Source: Arthrobacter woluwensis (GTDB lineage Bacteria; Actinomycetota; Actinomycetes; Actinomycetales; Micrococcaceae). From it: a stretch of DNA of 64,000 bases. The notes under the pieces were generated by a model. The model saw only the letters and a program-made list of their open reading frames with translations. It was not told the origin of the DNA and ran no database searches. Below, piece by piece: positions 1-9,000 of this stretch. Location: NCBI RefSeq assembly GCF_900105345.1, contig NZ_FNSN01000003.1:1612001-1676000 (forward strand), read 5' to 3'. Both the position numbers and the translations under genes were made by a program. Each line of letters starts with the position of its first letter. Position 1 is the stretch's first letter.

Positions 1-851
1 TGGACCGGGTCATCCTGACCGCGCTCGAGGAGGACGCCGCCCACGGAGACCTCACCAGTGAGGCCTTCATCCCGCTCGCCGCCACCGCACAGGCGGTCGT
101 GCGGGCCCGGGTTCCTGGCGTGCTGAGCGGAGGACCCGTGGTGCAGCGGGTCTTCGCGTTGGTCGATCCCCGGGTCCGGGTGACGGCGCTCGTGGAGGAC
201 GGCGAGCCGTTCGAGCCGGGGGACCGGCTGGCCGTGATCGAGGGCCCGGCACGGTCGGTGCTGTTGGGCGAGCGCATCGCGCTGAATCTGATGCAGCGGA
301 TGAGCGCGATCGCCACCGCCACTCAGGAGCTCGTGGCGGCGGTGGCCGGGACGCGTGCGCGGGTGGTGGATACCCGCAAGACGACGCCGGGCCTGCGGAA
401 CCTCGAACGGTACGCCGTGCGCTGCGGCGGCGGGCACAATCACCGCTACAGTCTGTCCGACGCGGTCATGGTGAAGGACAACCACCTGGCGGTCCTCACC
501 GGCGGAGACTCCGGGAAGATCACCCAGGCGCTCCTGGACGGCAAGTCCCGCCTGGGCCACACGGTGCATCTGGAGGTGGAGGTCGACGGGCTGGAGATGA
601 TCGAACCCGTGCTGGCCGCAGGCGTGGACACCATCATGCTGGACAATTTCTCCCTCGAGGACCTCGCCGAGGGCGTGCGCCGGGTGGCGGGTCGGGCGCT
701 CGTGGAGGCGAGCGGCAACGTCCGGCTCGACACCATCGCGGCGATCGCGGCCACCGGAGTGGACATCATCTCCTCCGGCGCGATCACGCACAGCGTCGCC
801 AATCTGGACCTGGGCCTCGACATCGACATCCACCCTCAGGGCACGCCGTGA
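1..851 (+). CDS. nadC: Nicotinate-nucleotide pyrophosphorylase (carboxylating), 5'-truncated by window edge
   Basis: Converts quinolinate plus PRPP to nicotinate mononucleotide in de novo NAD synthesis in the cytoplasm. The reading frame is open from base 3 and gives 282 visible residues, so only a short N-terminal part is missing (the family is about 280-300 aa). Seen in the sequence: the N-terminal GDLTSEAF segment, DTRKTTPGLRNLERYAVRCGG (the substrate-binding signature, quoted in part), LEVEVD, IMLDNF, EASGNV and the C-terminal SSGAITHS motif. The stop overlaps the GTG start of the downstream cysteine desulfurase by 4 bp, so the two are translationally coupled. In actinobacteria nadA and nadB usually precede nadC, presumably just outside the window. 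Confidence 0.95.
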   Translation, partial: DRVILTALEEDAAHGDLTSEAFIPLAATAQAVVRARVPGVLSGGPVVQRVFALVDPRVRVTALVEDGEPFEPGDRLAVIEGPARSVLLGERIALNLMQRMSAIATATQELVAAVAGTRARVVDTRKTTPGLRNLERYAVRCGGGHNHRYSLSDAVMVKDNHLAVLTGGDSGKITQALLDGKSRLGHTVHLEVEVDGLEMIEPVLAAGVDTIMLDNFSLEDLAEGVRRVAGRALVEASGNVRLDTIAAIAATGVDIISSGAITHSVANLDLGLDIDIHPQGTP

Positions 852-2005
852 TCTACCTGGACGCGGCAGCCACCACCCGGGTCCGCCCCGAGGTGCTGCA
901 GGCGATCTGGCCGGTCCTGTCCGGGACGTTCGGCAATCCGGCGAGCCACCACGAAGTGGGCGAAAGCGCCCGGGCGGTCCTGGAGGACGCTCGACGCCGG
1001 GTGGCCGCCGTGCTCGGCTGCCGCCCCGCAGAGGTGCTCTTCACCTCCGGCGGAACGGAAGCCGACAACGCGGCGCTGAAGGGCATCGCCCTCGCCCGCC
1101 GGGCCCGCGATCCCCGGTTCGACCGTGTCCTGATCAGCGCGATCGAACATCCCGCGGTGACGGAATCGGCGGCGTATCTCGCCAGGGTGCACGGCTTCAC
1201 GGTGGATGTCGCCCCGGTGGACCACCAGGGCGTGGTCCTCGTCGAGGAGTTCGCCGCGCTCCTGGGGGAACGCACGGCGGTGGCGAGCGTCATGTACGCG
1301 AACAACGAGGTGGGCACCGTCCAGGACATCCCGGCCCTGGCGGACCTCGCGCATCAGGCAGACGTCCCGCTGCACAGTGACGCCGTGCAGGCGGCCGGAG
1401 CACTGCCGCTGGATGTGCGGGAGCTGGGTGTCGCCGCGCTGTCGCTCGCAGGTCATAAGCTGGGCGCGCCCAAGGGCAACGGCGTGCTGGTCCTGAAGGC
1501 CCGGACCCCCTTCGAGCCGCTCCTGCATGGCGGCGGCCAGCAGAGGGACCGCCGTTCCGGCACCGAGGACGTGGCGGGGGCAGTGGCGTTCGCGACCGCG
1601 CTGGAACTGGCGGAGACGGAACGCCGCTCCGCCGACGGCGCCGCCGCGGAAGGTCGACGCGACCGCTTCATCCGTGCCGTCCAGGACGCCGTCCCGGGCG
1701 CGGTCCTCACGGGTGATCCCGTGAACCGGCTTCCCGGTTCGGCCTCATTCTGCTTCCCCGGCGTGGCGGGGGAGACGATCCTGCTGGAACTGGAGCGACG
1801 GGGCATCGTGTGTTCGAGCGGCTCGGCGTGCGCAGCCGGCTCCAGTGAGCCGTCCGCCGTCCTGACAGCCATGGGCCTTCCCGCGGACGTCGCGCTCACG
1901 GCGGTGCGCTTCAGCCTGCCGCGGGACACGAGCGACGAGGACCTCGAGATCACGGCGCGAGCTGTAGGGGAGATCCTCGGCCGTCTCGGCGCCGGAACCG
2001 TCTGA
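848..2005 (+). CDS. Cysteine desulfurase (NifS/IscS family), NAD-operon type
   Basis: PLP-dependent enzyme that removes sulfur from cysteine to an active-site persulfide for Fe-S cluster assembly; 385 aa, normal length. Seen: PLP-lysine motif SLAGHKLGAPKGNG (Lys204), HSDAVQAAG, and the catalytic loop CSSGSACAAGS with the active cysteine at about residue 328. The GTG start overlaps nadC (GTGA). Because it is the last gene of a nadC operon, its likely role is to supply sulfur for the [4Fe-4S] cluster of quinolinate synthase NadA; that is inference from context, and general Fe-S or tRNA thiolation roles are possible. Family assignment is firm, the iscS/nifS naming is not. Confidence 0.93.
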   Translation: MIYLDAAATTRVRPEVLQAIWPVLSGTFGNPASHHEVGESARAVLEDARRRVAAVLGCRPAEVLFTSGGTEADNAALKGIALARRARDPRFDRVLISAIEHPAVTESAAYLARVHGFTVDVAPVDHQGVVLVEEFAALLGERTAVASVMYANNEVGTVQDIPALADLAHQADVPLHSDAVQAAGALPLDVRELGVAALSLAGHKLGAPKGNGVLVLKARTPFEPLLHGGGQQRDRRSGTEDVAGAVAFATALELAETERRSADGAAAEGRRDRFIRAVQDAVPGAVLTGDPVNRLPGSASFCFPGVAGETILLELERRGIVCSSGSACAAGSSEPSAVLTAMGLPADVALTAVRFSLPRDTSDEDLEITARAVGEILGRLGAGTV

Positions 2006-2035
2006 GGCCGGCTCAGGGAGCTTTTGGCTCCGCGT

Positions 2036-2563
2036 TCACGCGTTCCGTGCGCGGCGGAAGATCCACTGCCGGAACAGGGTGAAGCGGACCACTGTGGCGA
2101 GGAACCCGGCCAGGGTGGTGGTCCAGAGTTCCTCGGTGACGGTCGCCTGCGGCTGGACCCAGTGCAGCAGCGCCAGGCTGGAGGCCGTGATGACCCAGGC
2201 GATGCCCATCACGAGGAGCCCGCGCGCGTGATCCCGGGCGGCGCCCTGTCCACCCTGGATGCGGAACGTGGCGGCGCGGTTCAGGGCCGTGTTGAGGATC
2301 GACGTCGAGACCAGGGCGAGCGCGTTGGCCCACTGGGGTCCGACGGAGGGGCGCAGCAACGCGTACAGTCCGATCGACGCCGCCGTGCACAGGACGCCGA
2401 CCACCGTGAACCGGCCGATCTGGCCCCAGAGGCGGGAGGCCGCCGTCGTACGCCGCTCAGTGGACGCGGCTCCGGTCTCCGTGGCGACGGCGACGGCCGC
2501 CGACCCGGGGACGGGTTCAGCGGCGGCCGTTCGTCCGACGGTCCCGGTGGTCCTGCTGCTCAT
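2036..2563 (-). CDS. GtrA family membrane protein
   Basis: A 175-aa protein with about four predicted membrane helices and the GtrA signature near residue 45 (GQIGRFTVVGVLCTAASIG, followed by NALALVSTSILNTALNRAATFR). GtrA-like proteins help flip or present undecaprenyl- or polyprenyl-phosphate-linked sugars during cell-surface polysaccharide or teichoic/arabinogalactan decoration. The first roughly 40 residues are low-complexity and Ala/Thr-rich before the first helix. It is convergent with the cysteine desulfurase and monocistronic here; no partner glycosyltransferase is adjacent, so the substrate cannot be guessed. Confidence 0.85.
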   Translation of the reverse strand: MSSRTTGTVGRTAAAEPVPGSAAVAVATETGAASTERRTTAASRLWGQIGRFTVVGVLCTAASIGLYALLRPSVGPQWANALALVSTSILNTALNRAATFRIQGGQGAARDHARGLLVMGIAWVITASSLALLHWVQPQATVTEELWTTTLAGFLATVVRFTLFRQWIFRRARNA

Positions 2564-2698
2564 GGCCTCAGTCTTTCACGGCACCCTGTGGCGTGCCGGT
2601 GGATTGCTGTGCGGTGGCTGGGTATTTCCTGACCCGCCGATGCCGTCACCGAACCCGGGCCGAGAAATTGTTGGACATTTACCGACTTTTCTCTTGTG

Positions 2699-2714
2699 TT
2701 GACAAGATTTGTCA
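2699..2714 (+). promoter_or_regulatory. Candidate promoter -35 with overlapping inverted repeat upstream of secreted protease
   Basis: A perfect TTGACA hexamer (2699-2704) overlaps an inverted repeat TGACA-AGATT-TGTCA (2700-2714). The surrounding 2660-2730 is clearly AT-rich compared with the genome. The -10 is not obvious (TTAACG at 2722 would give 17-bp spacing). The palindrome covering the -35 would suit a repressor site; the factor is unknown. Confidence 0.4.
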
Positions 2715-2777
2715 GTAATTCTTAACGGGTCATGATCCAGAACATCAGCGCCGCTGGCGGCGCCGAGAGGAGTTTGC

Positions 2778-3377
2778 GTGAAATCGTTATTCCCTGGAAT
2801 TCGCAAGACCCTGACACTGTCGGCGTCGCTGCTGACGGCTGTCCTCACTTCATCTCTTGGATTGTTGGGGGCGCCGGCGGCCCAAGCGGCGCCCACTTCC
2901 TGGTACCTCAATTACACTGGTCAGACTCAGGAGCAGACCAACTGGTGCTGGGCTGCCACGGGCAACAGTGTTGCCAACTACTTCGGGTACAAGCAGTATT
3001 CGCAGAACCAGTTCTGCGACATGGCGTTCGGAAATGCGCTGAGCGTCGACTGTCCCAACAACCAAGCCACGCTGGCTAACGATCAGACCGCCTTCAAGAC
3101 CATCGGCATCTCGGCTGGCACCTACATCACAGGCACCGTCGCCTTCAGCAAGGTGCAGAGCGAAATCGGATCCAACCGTCCGGTCATGACCCGTATTGTC
3201 TGGGCTTCCGGCGGGGGGCACATGATGACGCTGATCGGTTATGACGCGTCGGCGAGTACCGTTCAGTACCACGATCCCTGGCCTGACGATCAGCGCATCA
3301 ACACCTCGACGTACTCCTGGTACACGAGCAATAGCGAATTCACTTGGACGCACTCTCTCTACGGAATCGGGGCCTGA
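2778..3377 (+). CDS. Secreted papain-like cysteine peptidase (C39/C70-like)
   Basis: A 199-aa protein with a Sec signal peptide (residues 1 to about 37, cut near AAQA|AP) followed by a compact papain-like domain. Candidate catalytic residues are visible in order: Cys57 in TNWCWAA, His148 in GGGHMMTLIGYD and Asp166 in YHDPWP, the arrangement of bacterial papain-like families such as AvrRpt2/C70 and C39-like. The protein would be exported and act outside the membrane. The GTG start at 2778 is chosen because of the GAGAGGAG ribosome site and the correctly placed signal peptide. The gene is noticeably less GC-rich than its neighbours. Its stop lies 2 nt before the next gene, so the pair is one operon. 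The substrate is unknown. Confidence 0.82.
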   Translation: MKSLFPGIRKTLTLSASLLTAVLTSSLGLLGAPAAQAAPTSWYLNYTGQTQEQTNWCWAATGNSVANYFGYKQYSQNQFCDMAFGNALSVDCPNNQATLANDQTAFKTIGISAGTYITGTVAFSKVQSEIGSNRPVMTRIVWASGGGHMMTLIGYDASASTVQYHDPWPDDQRINTSTYSWYTSNSEFTWTHSLYGIGA

Positions 3378-3379
3378 CC

Positions 3380-4237
3380 ATGAAGAACATTGATCGCACA
3401 GGCCGTGTCGCTCTTCGCATGATGGCTGTCCCTGCGCTTGCCGCCGCGGCCCTCGCAGGCGGCAACGCCGCACAAGCATCGCCACTCGGGTCGGGGGACC
3501 AGGACAAAGCGAGAGCCGCTGCCGTGTCGCCCGAGGCCACGGCTCTCCTCCAGCATTCGCTGGCCGCGCAGGGTGGCACGACGGCTTCTGGGGCCCAAGG
3601 TGTGGTAGGCGCGGATGTGGCATCGTCGGCAGCCCATCGGTCGGTGGTTGTAGATCCTACTGCGATCCCGGTCTTCGCCCTCAACCCGGACTTCGTCAGA
3701 GGTGCGTCCCAGGATGCGGGGAAGCTCTGGTACGTCGCGTTCACCGCCGACCAGGGAGCCGCACATCAGACATTGTTCACCGCACCGGACGCTTCAGGCG
3801 CGTGGAAGCCGGTCAATGTGGCGAGCGGCGACACTGAGCAGCGGATGGCGGCGCTGGCTAAGGGCGGGGAGCTCCTGTTCGAGCCGCAGATCGGCGCCTG
3901 GTACGCGGTATCCGGTCACCAGGTTCGTGCGCTGAGTCATTCGGCGGTGGAGTCCATCGGGACGGCGCCGATGAGTCTGACCGCATATCAGCACAAAGTC
4001 GCCTCAAGCTACGGCGACAAGCTGCCGGGGAGTACTTACGATCGCGGCGGAGCGGCAGGTGGTTTCGATGCCAAAGGCAGCGTGGGGGTTTCGTCTCTCG
4101 GATCCGCAGCGCCGGAGGGAGGAGCGGCCGCGACCTCGGGAGATCAAGCAGCTCTTGCCGCGGGGGGAACAGCAGCGGCGCTGGCAGGTGCGGGGGTCGG
4201 GCTGGTGATGATGCGTCGCCGGTCGGTCCGGTCCTGA
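3380..4237 (+). CDS. Secreted, C-terminally membrane-anchored protein paired with the peptidase
   Basis: I do not recognise the family. The 285-aa product has a signal peptide (residues 1-34, ending NAAQAS), an Ala/Ser-rich linker, a globular segment around residues 80-190 containing paired Trp-Tyr positions (GKLWYVAFTAD and GAWYAVSGHQVRAL), a Gly/Ala/Ser-rich low-complexity stretch and one C-terminal hydrophobic helix followed by RRRSVRS. This predicts a protein anchored by its C-terminus with most of its mass outside. No LPXTG sorting motif is seen. The ATG is chosen 2 nt after the peptidase stop. Tight coupling suggests a partner, inhibitor, docking protein or substrate of the upstream protease; this is inference. 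Confidence 0.7.
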   Translation: MKNIDRTGRVALRMMAVPALAAAALAGGNAAQASPLGSGDQDKARAAAVSPEATALLQHSLAAQGGTTASGAQGVVGADVASSAAHRSVVVDPTAIPVFALNPDFVRGASQDAGKLWYVAFTADQGAAHQTLFTAPDASGAWKPVNVASGDTEQRMAALAKGGELLFEPQIGAWYAVSGHQVRALSHSAVESIGTAPMSLTAYQHKVASSYGDKLPGSTYDRGGAAGGFDAKGSVGVSSLGSAAPEGGAAATSGDQAALAAGGTAAALAGAGVGLVMMRRRSVRS

Positions 4238-4279
4238 CAATGGGTGTCAGTGCTGACCGCTGAGTGGGCCGTATGAAAA

Positions 4280-4316
4280 GGGTGGTGGTCGGAGAGTATC
4301 TCTCCGGCCACCACCC
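4280..4316. terminator. Bidirectional rho-independent terminator
   Basis: A 17-bp hairpin (4280-4296 with 4300-4316, one G-T pair, TAT loop) is flanked by AAAA on the left and ATCTTTT on the right, so it can end both the plus-strand protease operon and the converging minus-strand marR operon. Confidence 0.8.
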
Positions 4317-4337
4317 ATCTTTTCAGCCCCCACCGCA

Positions 4338-4811
4338 CTACTCCGGGTGCCCGAGCCCTTGCCGCAGTTTCTCGGTCAGGCGCATGAGCTCGGTCATCTC
4401 GTCCTCACTGAGCGCCGGGCCCACGACGGCGGCGATGTCCCGGACGTGCGCCCGGCCGATCTCCTTCTGCACCGCGCGGCCTTCCGGCGTGAGGCGGATC
4501 AGGATGCCCCGGCCGTCGTCCGGCGCGGTCTGACGCTCGATCAGCCCCCGGTTCTGCAGGCGCTCCACCAGTCGGCTCAGGCTCGACTGGCTGAGAAGCA
4601 CGCGATCGTTGATCTCGTGCAGGCGCAGCCAGCCCTCCGGGCAGCGGCTGAGCGTGAACAGGACGTCGTACTCCTTCACGCTGACCTTGTGGGACACGCC
4701 GACCTGACGGAAGGCGGGAGCCTCATTGAGGCGCCGCATGACCGCCACCTGGGCCCGGAAGAGGGACTCCCAGGTGGCGGCGGCCGTGCGGACGTGCGGT
4801 GCCTTGGTCAT
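4338..4811 (-). CDS. MarR family transcriptional regulator
   Basis: A 157-aa winged-helix repressor. The recognition region LSQSSLSRLVERLQNRGLIE (about residues 73-92) is followed by a wing with the family's DDGRGILIRLTPEG segment. MarR proteins bind palindromic sites as dimers and release on binding small phenolic or oxidised ligands. Its ATG overlaps the stop of the upstream flavin monooxygenase gene (ATGA), so repressor and enzyme are one operon read from the promoter near 5970. The near-perfect palindrome there is the obvious autoregulatory operator. The inducer is unknown. Confidence 0.88.
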   Translation of the reverse strand: MTKAPHVRTAAATWESLFRAQVAVMRRLNEAPAFRQVGVSHKVSVKEYDVLFTLSRCPEGWLRLHEINDRVLLSQSSLSRLVERLQNRGLIERQTAPDDGRGILIRLTPEGRAVQKEIGRAHVRDIAAVVGPALSEDEMTELMRLTEKLRQGLGHPE

Positions 4812-5941
4812 GACGTCGCGACCTGCCCGGCCGGTTCGTCCTGGCCCGCGCCCTCACCCTCGGCCTGCTTGGCCTCCTTGGCGGCCACGAGCGAGGCGTG
4901 CGTCGGGGCGTCCGGCACGGTGGCGGGACGGCCTTCGGCGAAGCCCTTGCGGAGCTCCGGCAGGATCTCACCGAGCAGGTCCAGCTGCTCCAGGACCGTC
5001 TTCAGCGGGAGACCGGCGTGGTCCACCAGGAAGAGCTGACGCTGGTAGTCGCCGAAGGTCTCACGGAAGCTCAGGGTCTTCTCGATGACCTCCTGCGGAC
5101 TGCCCACGGTGAGCGGCGTCTGCGAGGTGAAGTCCTCCAGGGACGGGCCGTGGCCGTAGACGGGGGCGTTGTCGAAGTACGGGCGGAACTCGCGGACGGC
5201 GTCCTGCGAGTTCCGGCGCATGAAGAACTGTCCGCCGAGACCCACGATGGCCTGCTCCGCCGTGCCGTGCCCGTAGTGCTCGTAGCGCTCGCGGTACAGG
5301 GCGATCAGCCGCTGGAAGTGCTCCTTCGGCCAGAAGATGTTGTTGGCGAAGAAGCCGTCACCGAAGTAGGCCGCCAGCTCGGCGATCTGCGGGGTGCGGA
5401 TGGAACCGTGCCAGACGAACGGCGCCACGTCGTCCAGGGGGCGCGGGGTGGAGGTGAAGTTCTGCAGCGGGGTGCGGAACTTGCCCTGCCAGTTGACGAT
5501 GTCCTTGTCCCACAGCTCGCGGAGCAGGCTGTAGTTCTCGATCGCCAGGTTCACGCCGTCCTGGATGTTCTTGCCGAACCAGGGGTAGACCGGCGGGGTG
5601 TTGCCGCGGCCGAGCATGAGGTCCACGCGGCCGTCGGCCACGTGCTGCAGCATCGCGAAGTCCTCGGCGATCTTCACCGGGTCGTTCGTGGTGATGAGCG
5701 TGGTGGACGTGGAGAGGATGAGCTTCTCCGTCTGCGCCGCGATGTACGCCAGCGTGGTGGTGGGGGAGCTGGAGAAGAACGGGCGGTTGTGGTGCTCGCC
5801 GAGTGCGAACACGTCCAGGCCCACGTCCTCGGCCTTCTTGGCGATCTCGACCGTCGCCTTGATGCGCTCGTGCTCCGTGGGGGTGGTGCCCGTGGTGGGG
5901 TCCGTGGTGATGTCACTCACGGTGAAGATTCCGAATTGCAT
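4808..5941 (-). CDS. LLM-class (luciferase-like) flavin-dependent oxidoreductase
   Basis: A 377-aa (beta/alpha)8 flavin monooxygenase of the bacterial-luciferase superfamily, expected to use reduced flavin from a separate reductase. Seen: N-terminal MQFGIFTVSD, GEHHNRPFFSSSP, AAQTEKLILSTSTT, DGRVDLMLGRGN and VWHGSIRTP, all characteristic of the family. The start at 5941 is chosen over a longer frame to 6001 because it has an AAGGAGG ribosome site and matches the family N-terminus. The upstream 60 bp hold the operator. The C-terminus is Ala/Glu/Gln-rich. Co-transcription with marR points to inducible detoxification or breakdown of an aromatic or other organic compound; the substrate is not readable. 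Confidence 0.88.
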   Translation of the reverse strand: MQFGIFTVSDITTDPTTGTTPTEHERIKATVEIAKKAEDVGLDVFALGEHHNRPFFSSSPTTTLAYIAAQTEKLILSTSTTLITTNDPVKIAEDFAMLQHVADGRVDLMLGRGNTPPVYPWFGKNIQDGVNLAIENYSLLRELWDKDIVNWQGKFRTPLQNFTSTPRPLDDVAPFVWHGSIRTPQIAELAAYFGDGFFANNIFWPKEHFQRLIALYRERYEHYGHGTAEQAIVGLGGQFFMRRNSQDAVREFRPYFDNAPVYGHGPSLEDFTSQTPLTVGSPQEVIEKTLSFRETFGDYQRQLFLVDHAGLPLKTVLEQLDLLGEILPELRKGFAEGRPATVPDAPTHASLVAAKEAKQAEGEGAGQDEPAGQVATS

Positions 5942-5972
5942 TGCTGCCTCCTTGGCCACGTCCAACTCTACC

Positions 5973-5998
5973 AAATTATATGCATTTGCATCTAATTT
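5973..5998. promoter_or_regulatory. Palindromic operator for the MarR regulator
   Basis: A 26-bp palindrome with one mismatch per arm pair: core ATGCA-TT-TGCAT (5980-5991), flanked by AAATTA on the left and TAATTT on the right. It is 32 bp upstream of the monooxygenase start and is the only AT-rich block in the area, so it probably coincides with the promoter. Assignment to the MarR protein is by position. Confidence 0.72.
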
Positions 5999-6027
5999 CA
6001 CTCGTGTCAGCGCTGGAGGGTCAGGAT

Positions 6028-9000
6028 CTATTCCCGGGGGATCCGGAGCCGGAACGGAGCGGCCCGTCCGGGGCGCCGGCGTGCTGCCGAGGCCCCGGAC
6101 GGGCCGGATCGTGCGGAGATTCCCCAGGTCAGTCCAGGGTGAACGAGCCAGTCCTGGACGGCGACGTGCCGGTGGTGCTCCTGCTTCCGTTCCTGACGCC
6201 GTTCCCTCCGCCCCTCGACGAGGCGGTAGAGGACCGGCACCAGGACCAGGGTGAGGAGCGTGGAGGACACGAGACCGCCGATCACCACGATCGCCAGCGG
6301 CTGCGAGATGAAGCCACCGCCACCCGTCAGGCCGAGCGCCATCGGGGTCAGGGCGAACACCGTGGCGGCCGCCGTCATGAGGATCGGCCGCAGACGGCGG
6401 CGGGCGCCGTGTTCGATCGCGTCCGCCACGGACATCGCCTCACGGCCCGGCTCAGGCCTGCGGTACTGGTTGATGAGGTCGATCAGCACGATCGCGTTCG
6501 TGACCACGATGCCCACGAGCATGAGCATGCCGATCAGGGACGGCAGGCCGAGCGGCACGCGGGACACGAGGAGCAGGCCGATGGCGCCCGTCGCGGCGAA
6601 CGGGATCGAGACGAGCAGGATGAGCGGCTGGACCAAGGACTTGAACGTCGCCACCATGATCACGTACACGATCGCGACGGCGGCCAGCAGCGCCAGCCCC
6701 AACTGGCGGAAGGAGTCGGCCTGCTGCGTCGTCGCGCCGCCGACCGCCGCTGTCGTGCCGGCCGGGAGGTTGATGGACGCCAGACGCTTCTGCACCTCCG
6801 TGCTGACCGCGCCCAGGTTGCTGCCGTCCGGGGTGACCGAGACGACGGCGGTGCGCTGGCCGTTGCTGCTGGTGATGCTGGACGGCACGTTGACCTGCTT
6901 GACGTCGGCCACCGCGGAGAGCGTCAGGGGAGTGCCCGGGATCTTGCTGTCCTTGAGCTCCTGGATGCTGCGGAACGGCTGGGCCTCGCCCACGCGGACG
7001 GAGTAGTCCGTGACGCCGAGGCGCAGCTTCACATCGAGCGGCGGGTTGGACGCGCTGGCCAGCAGGCCGCCGATCTGCTGCTCGGACAGACCCAGCGCCG
7101 CGGCCTTGGCCCGGTTCACCTCCACCTGGACCACAGGGTAGGAGGACGCCAGGTTGCTGGTCACGGAGGTCGTGTTCGGCACGTCGCCGAAGGCCGTGAC
7201 GAGCTGCTGGGAGGCCTTGGCGAGGGCGTCGGAGTCGCCCGAGCGGATGGTCACGTCCACCGTGTTGGAGCTGCCGAAGCCGCCCTGCTGTGAGCCGATC
7301 GTGAGCTTGCCCGCGTCCTTCAGGTCGGTGAGCTTGGCCCGTGCGGCGTCCTGGAGCTTCAGCTGGTTCTTCTTCTCATCCGTGGTCACCGTGAAGTTGG
7401 CGTCGGAGGAGCCGCTGGAGACCATGGCGCCGTACCCGGTCCCGGCGTTGCCGAGGATGACCTGGACGTCCTTGACGCCGTCGACGTCCTTGAGCGCGTT
7501 CTCCACCTTCGCAGCGGCCTTGCTGGAATCGTCCAGCGTGGTGCCCGCGGGAAGGGACTGCCGGATGGTGAAGCTGTTCTGGCCCGAGTCGCCCAGCAGA
7601 TTGGTGGGCAGCAGGGGTGTCATGGCGAACGTCGCCACCAGGATCACGACCGCCGAGACCAGGGTGACGACGGGATGGCGCTGCGTGGCGTGCAGGACAG
7701 GGACGTAGCCACGGGCGAGCCAGGAGCGCTCCTCCTTCGCGTGGGCCTCCCGCTCGATCTCCGCCTGCTCGCGGCCCTGGACGTTCCCCGACTTCAGGAA
7801 CCAGTACGCGAGGACAGGGACGATGGTGAGGGAGACGAAGAGCGAGGCGAGCAGGGCGATGGTGACCGTGAGGGCGAACGGCCGGAACAGCTCGCCCGCG
7901 ATGTCGCCCACGAACGCGATCGGCAGGAACACGGCCACCGTGGTGAGGGTGGAGGCCGTCACGGCGCCGGCGACTTCGCGGATGGCGGTCAGGATGGCCG
8001 TCTTCTTGTCCTCGCCGTAACTGAGGTGCCGTTTGATGTTCTCGATCACCACGATCGAGTCGTCCACCACGCGCCCGATCGCGATGGTCAGGGCGCCGAG
8101 GGTCAGGATGTTGAGCGAGTACTTCGCGGCCCCGAGACCGATGAAGGTGATGAGCAGGGAGAGCGGGATCGAGATGGCCGTGACCAGCGTGGACCGCACG
8201 GAGAGCAGGAACAGCAGGATGATGACCACGGCGAATCCGAGACCCAGGAGGCCTTCCGTGGTGAGGTCCTTGATGGACTTCTCGATGAAGGGCGCCTGGT
8301 CGAAGACGGAGGTGAACTTGGCGCCGTGGCCGAGTTCGTCCTGCAGGGCCGGGATCTCGTCCCGCACGGCGTGGGAGAGCGCCACGGTGTCCGCTTCGGG
8401 CTTCTTCGTGACGGACAGCGCCAGCGTCTGCACGCCGTTGGTGCGCGTGATGGAGGTGGCGGGGTTGTCCTTGAGCTGGACCTGGGCGATGTCGCCGATC
8501 GTGGTGGGGGTGTTGGCGCCCGTGAGCGGCAGCGCCTTCACGGCGTCCAGGGTGTCGACGCGCGTCCCGACCTGGAGTGACAGCTCCTTGCCCTGCTCGG
8601 TGATGGTCCCGACCGGGATGACCGAGCCGTTGTCCTTGAGCGCCTGGCGGATCGACTGGGCGCTCAGACCGCGCTGGGCGAGCGCTCCGGCCCGGGGCAG
8701 GATCGAGACGTACTGGCCGGTGGCGCCGCTGACTTCGGCGCCGCGCACGCCGTCGAGCTTGAGCAGGCGCGGCACGCTCAGGCGGTTCAGCTGCTCGCTG
8801 AGCACGCTCAGCGGCTGGTCCGAGGACACGGCCAGATAGACGACCGGGAAGTCGTTGATGTTGCCCGCATAGGACTGGGGGTCGACGTCGGCGGGCAGGT
8901 TCCGCTTGGCGCTGGAGATCGCGCGGTCCACCTGATTGCGGGCCCGGTCCAGATTGGTGCTGTAGGCGAACTTGAGGCTGACCGTGGAGACGCCGCTGCG

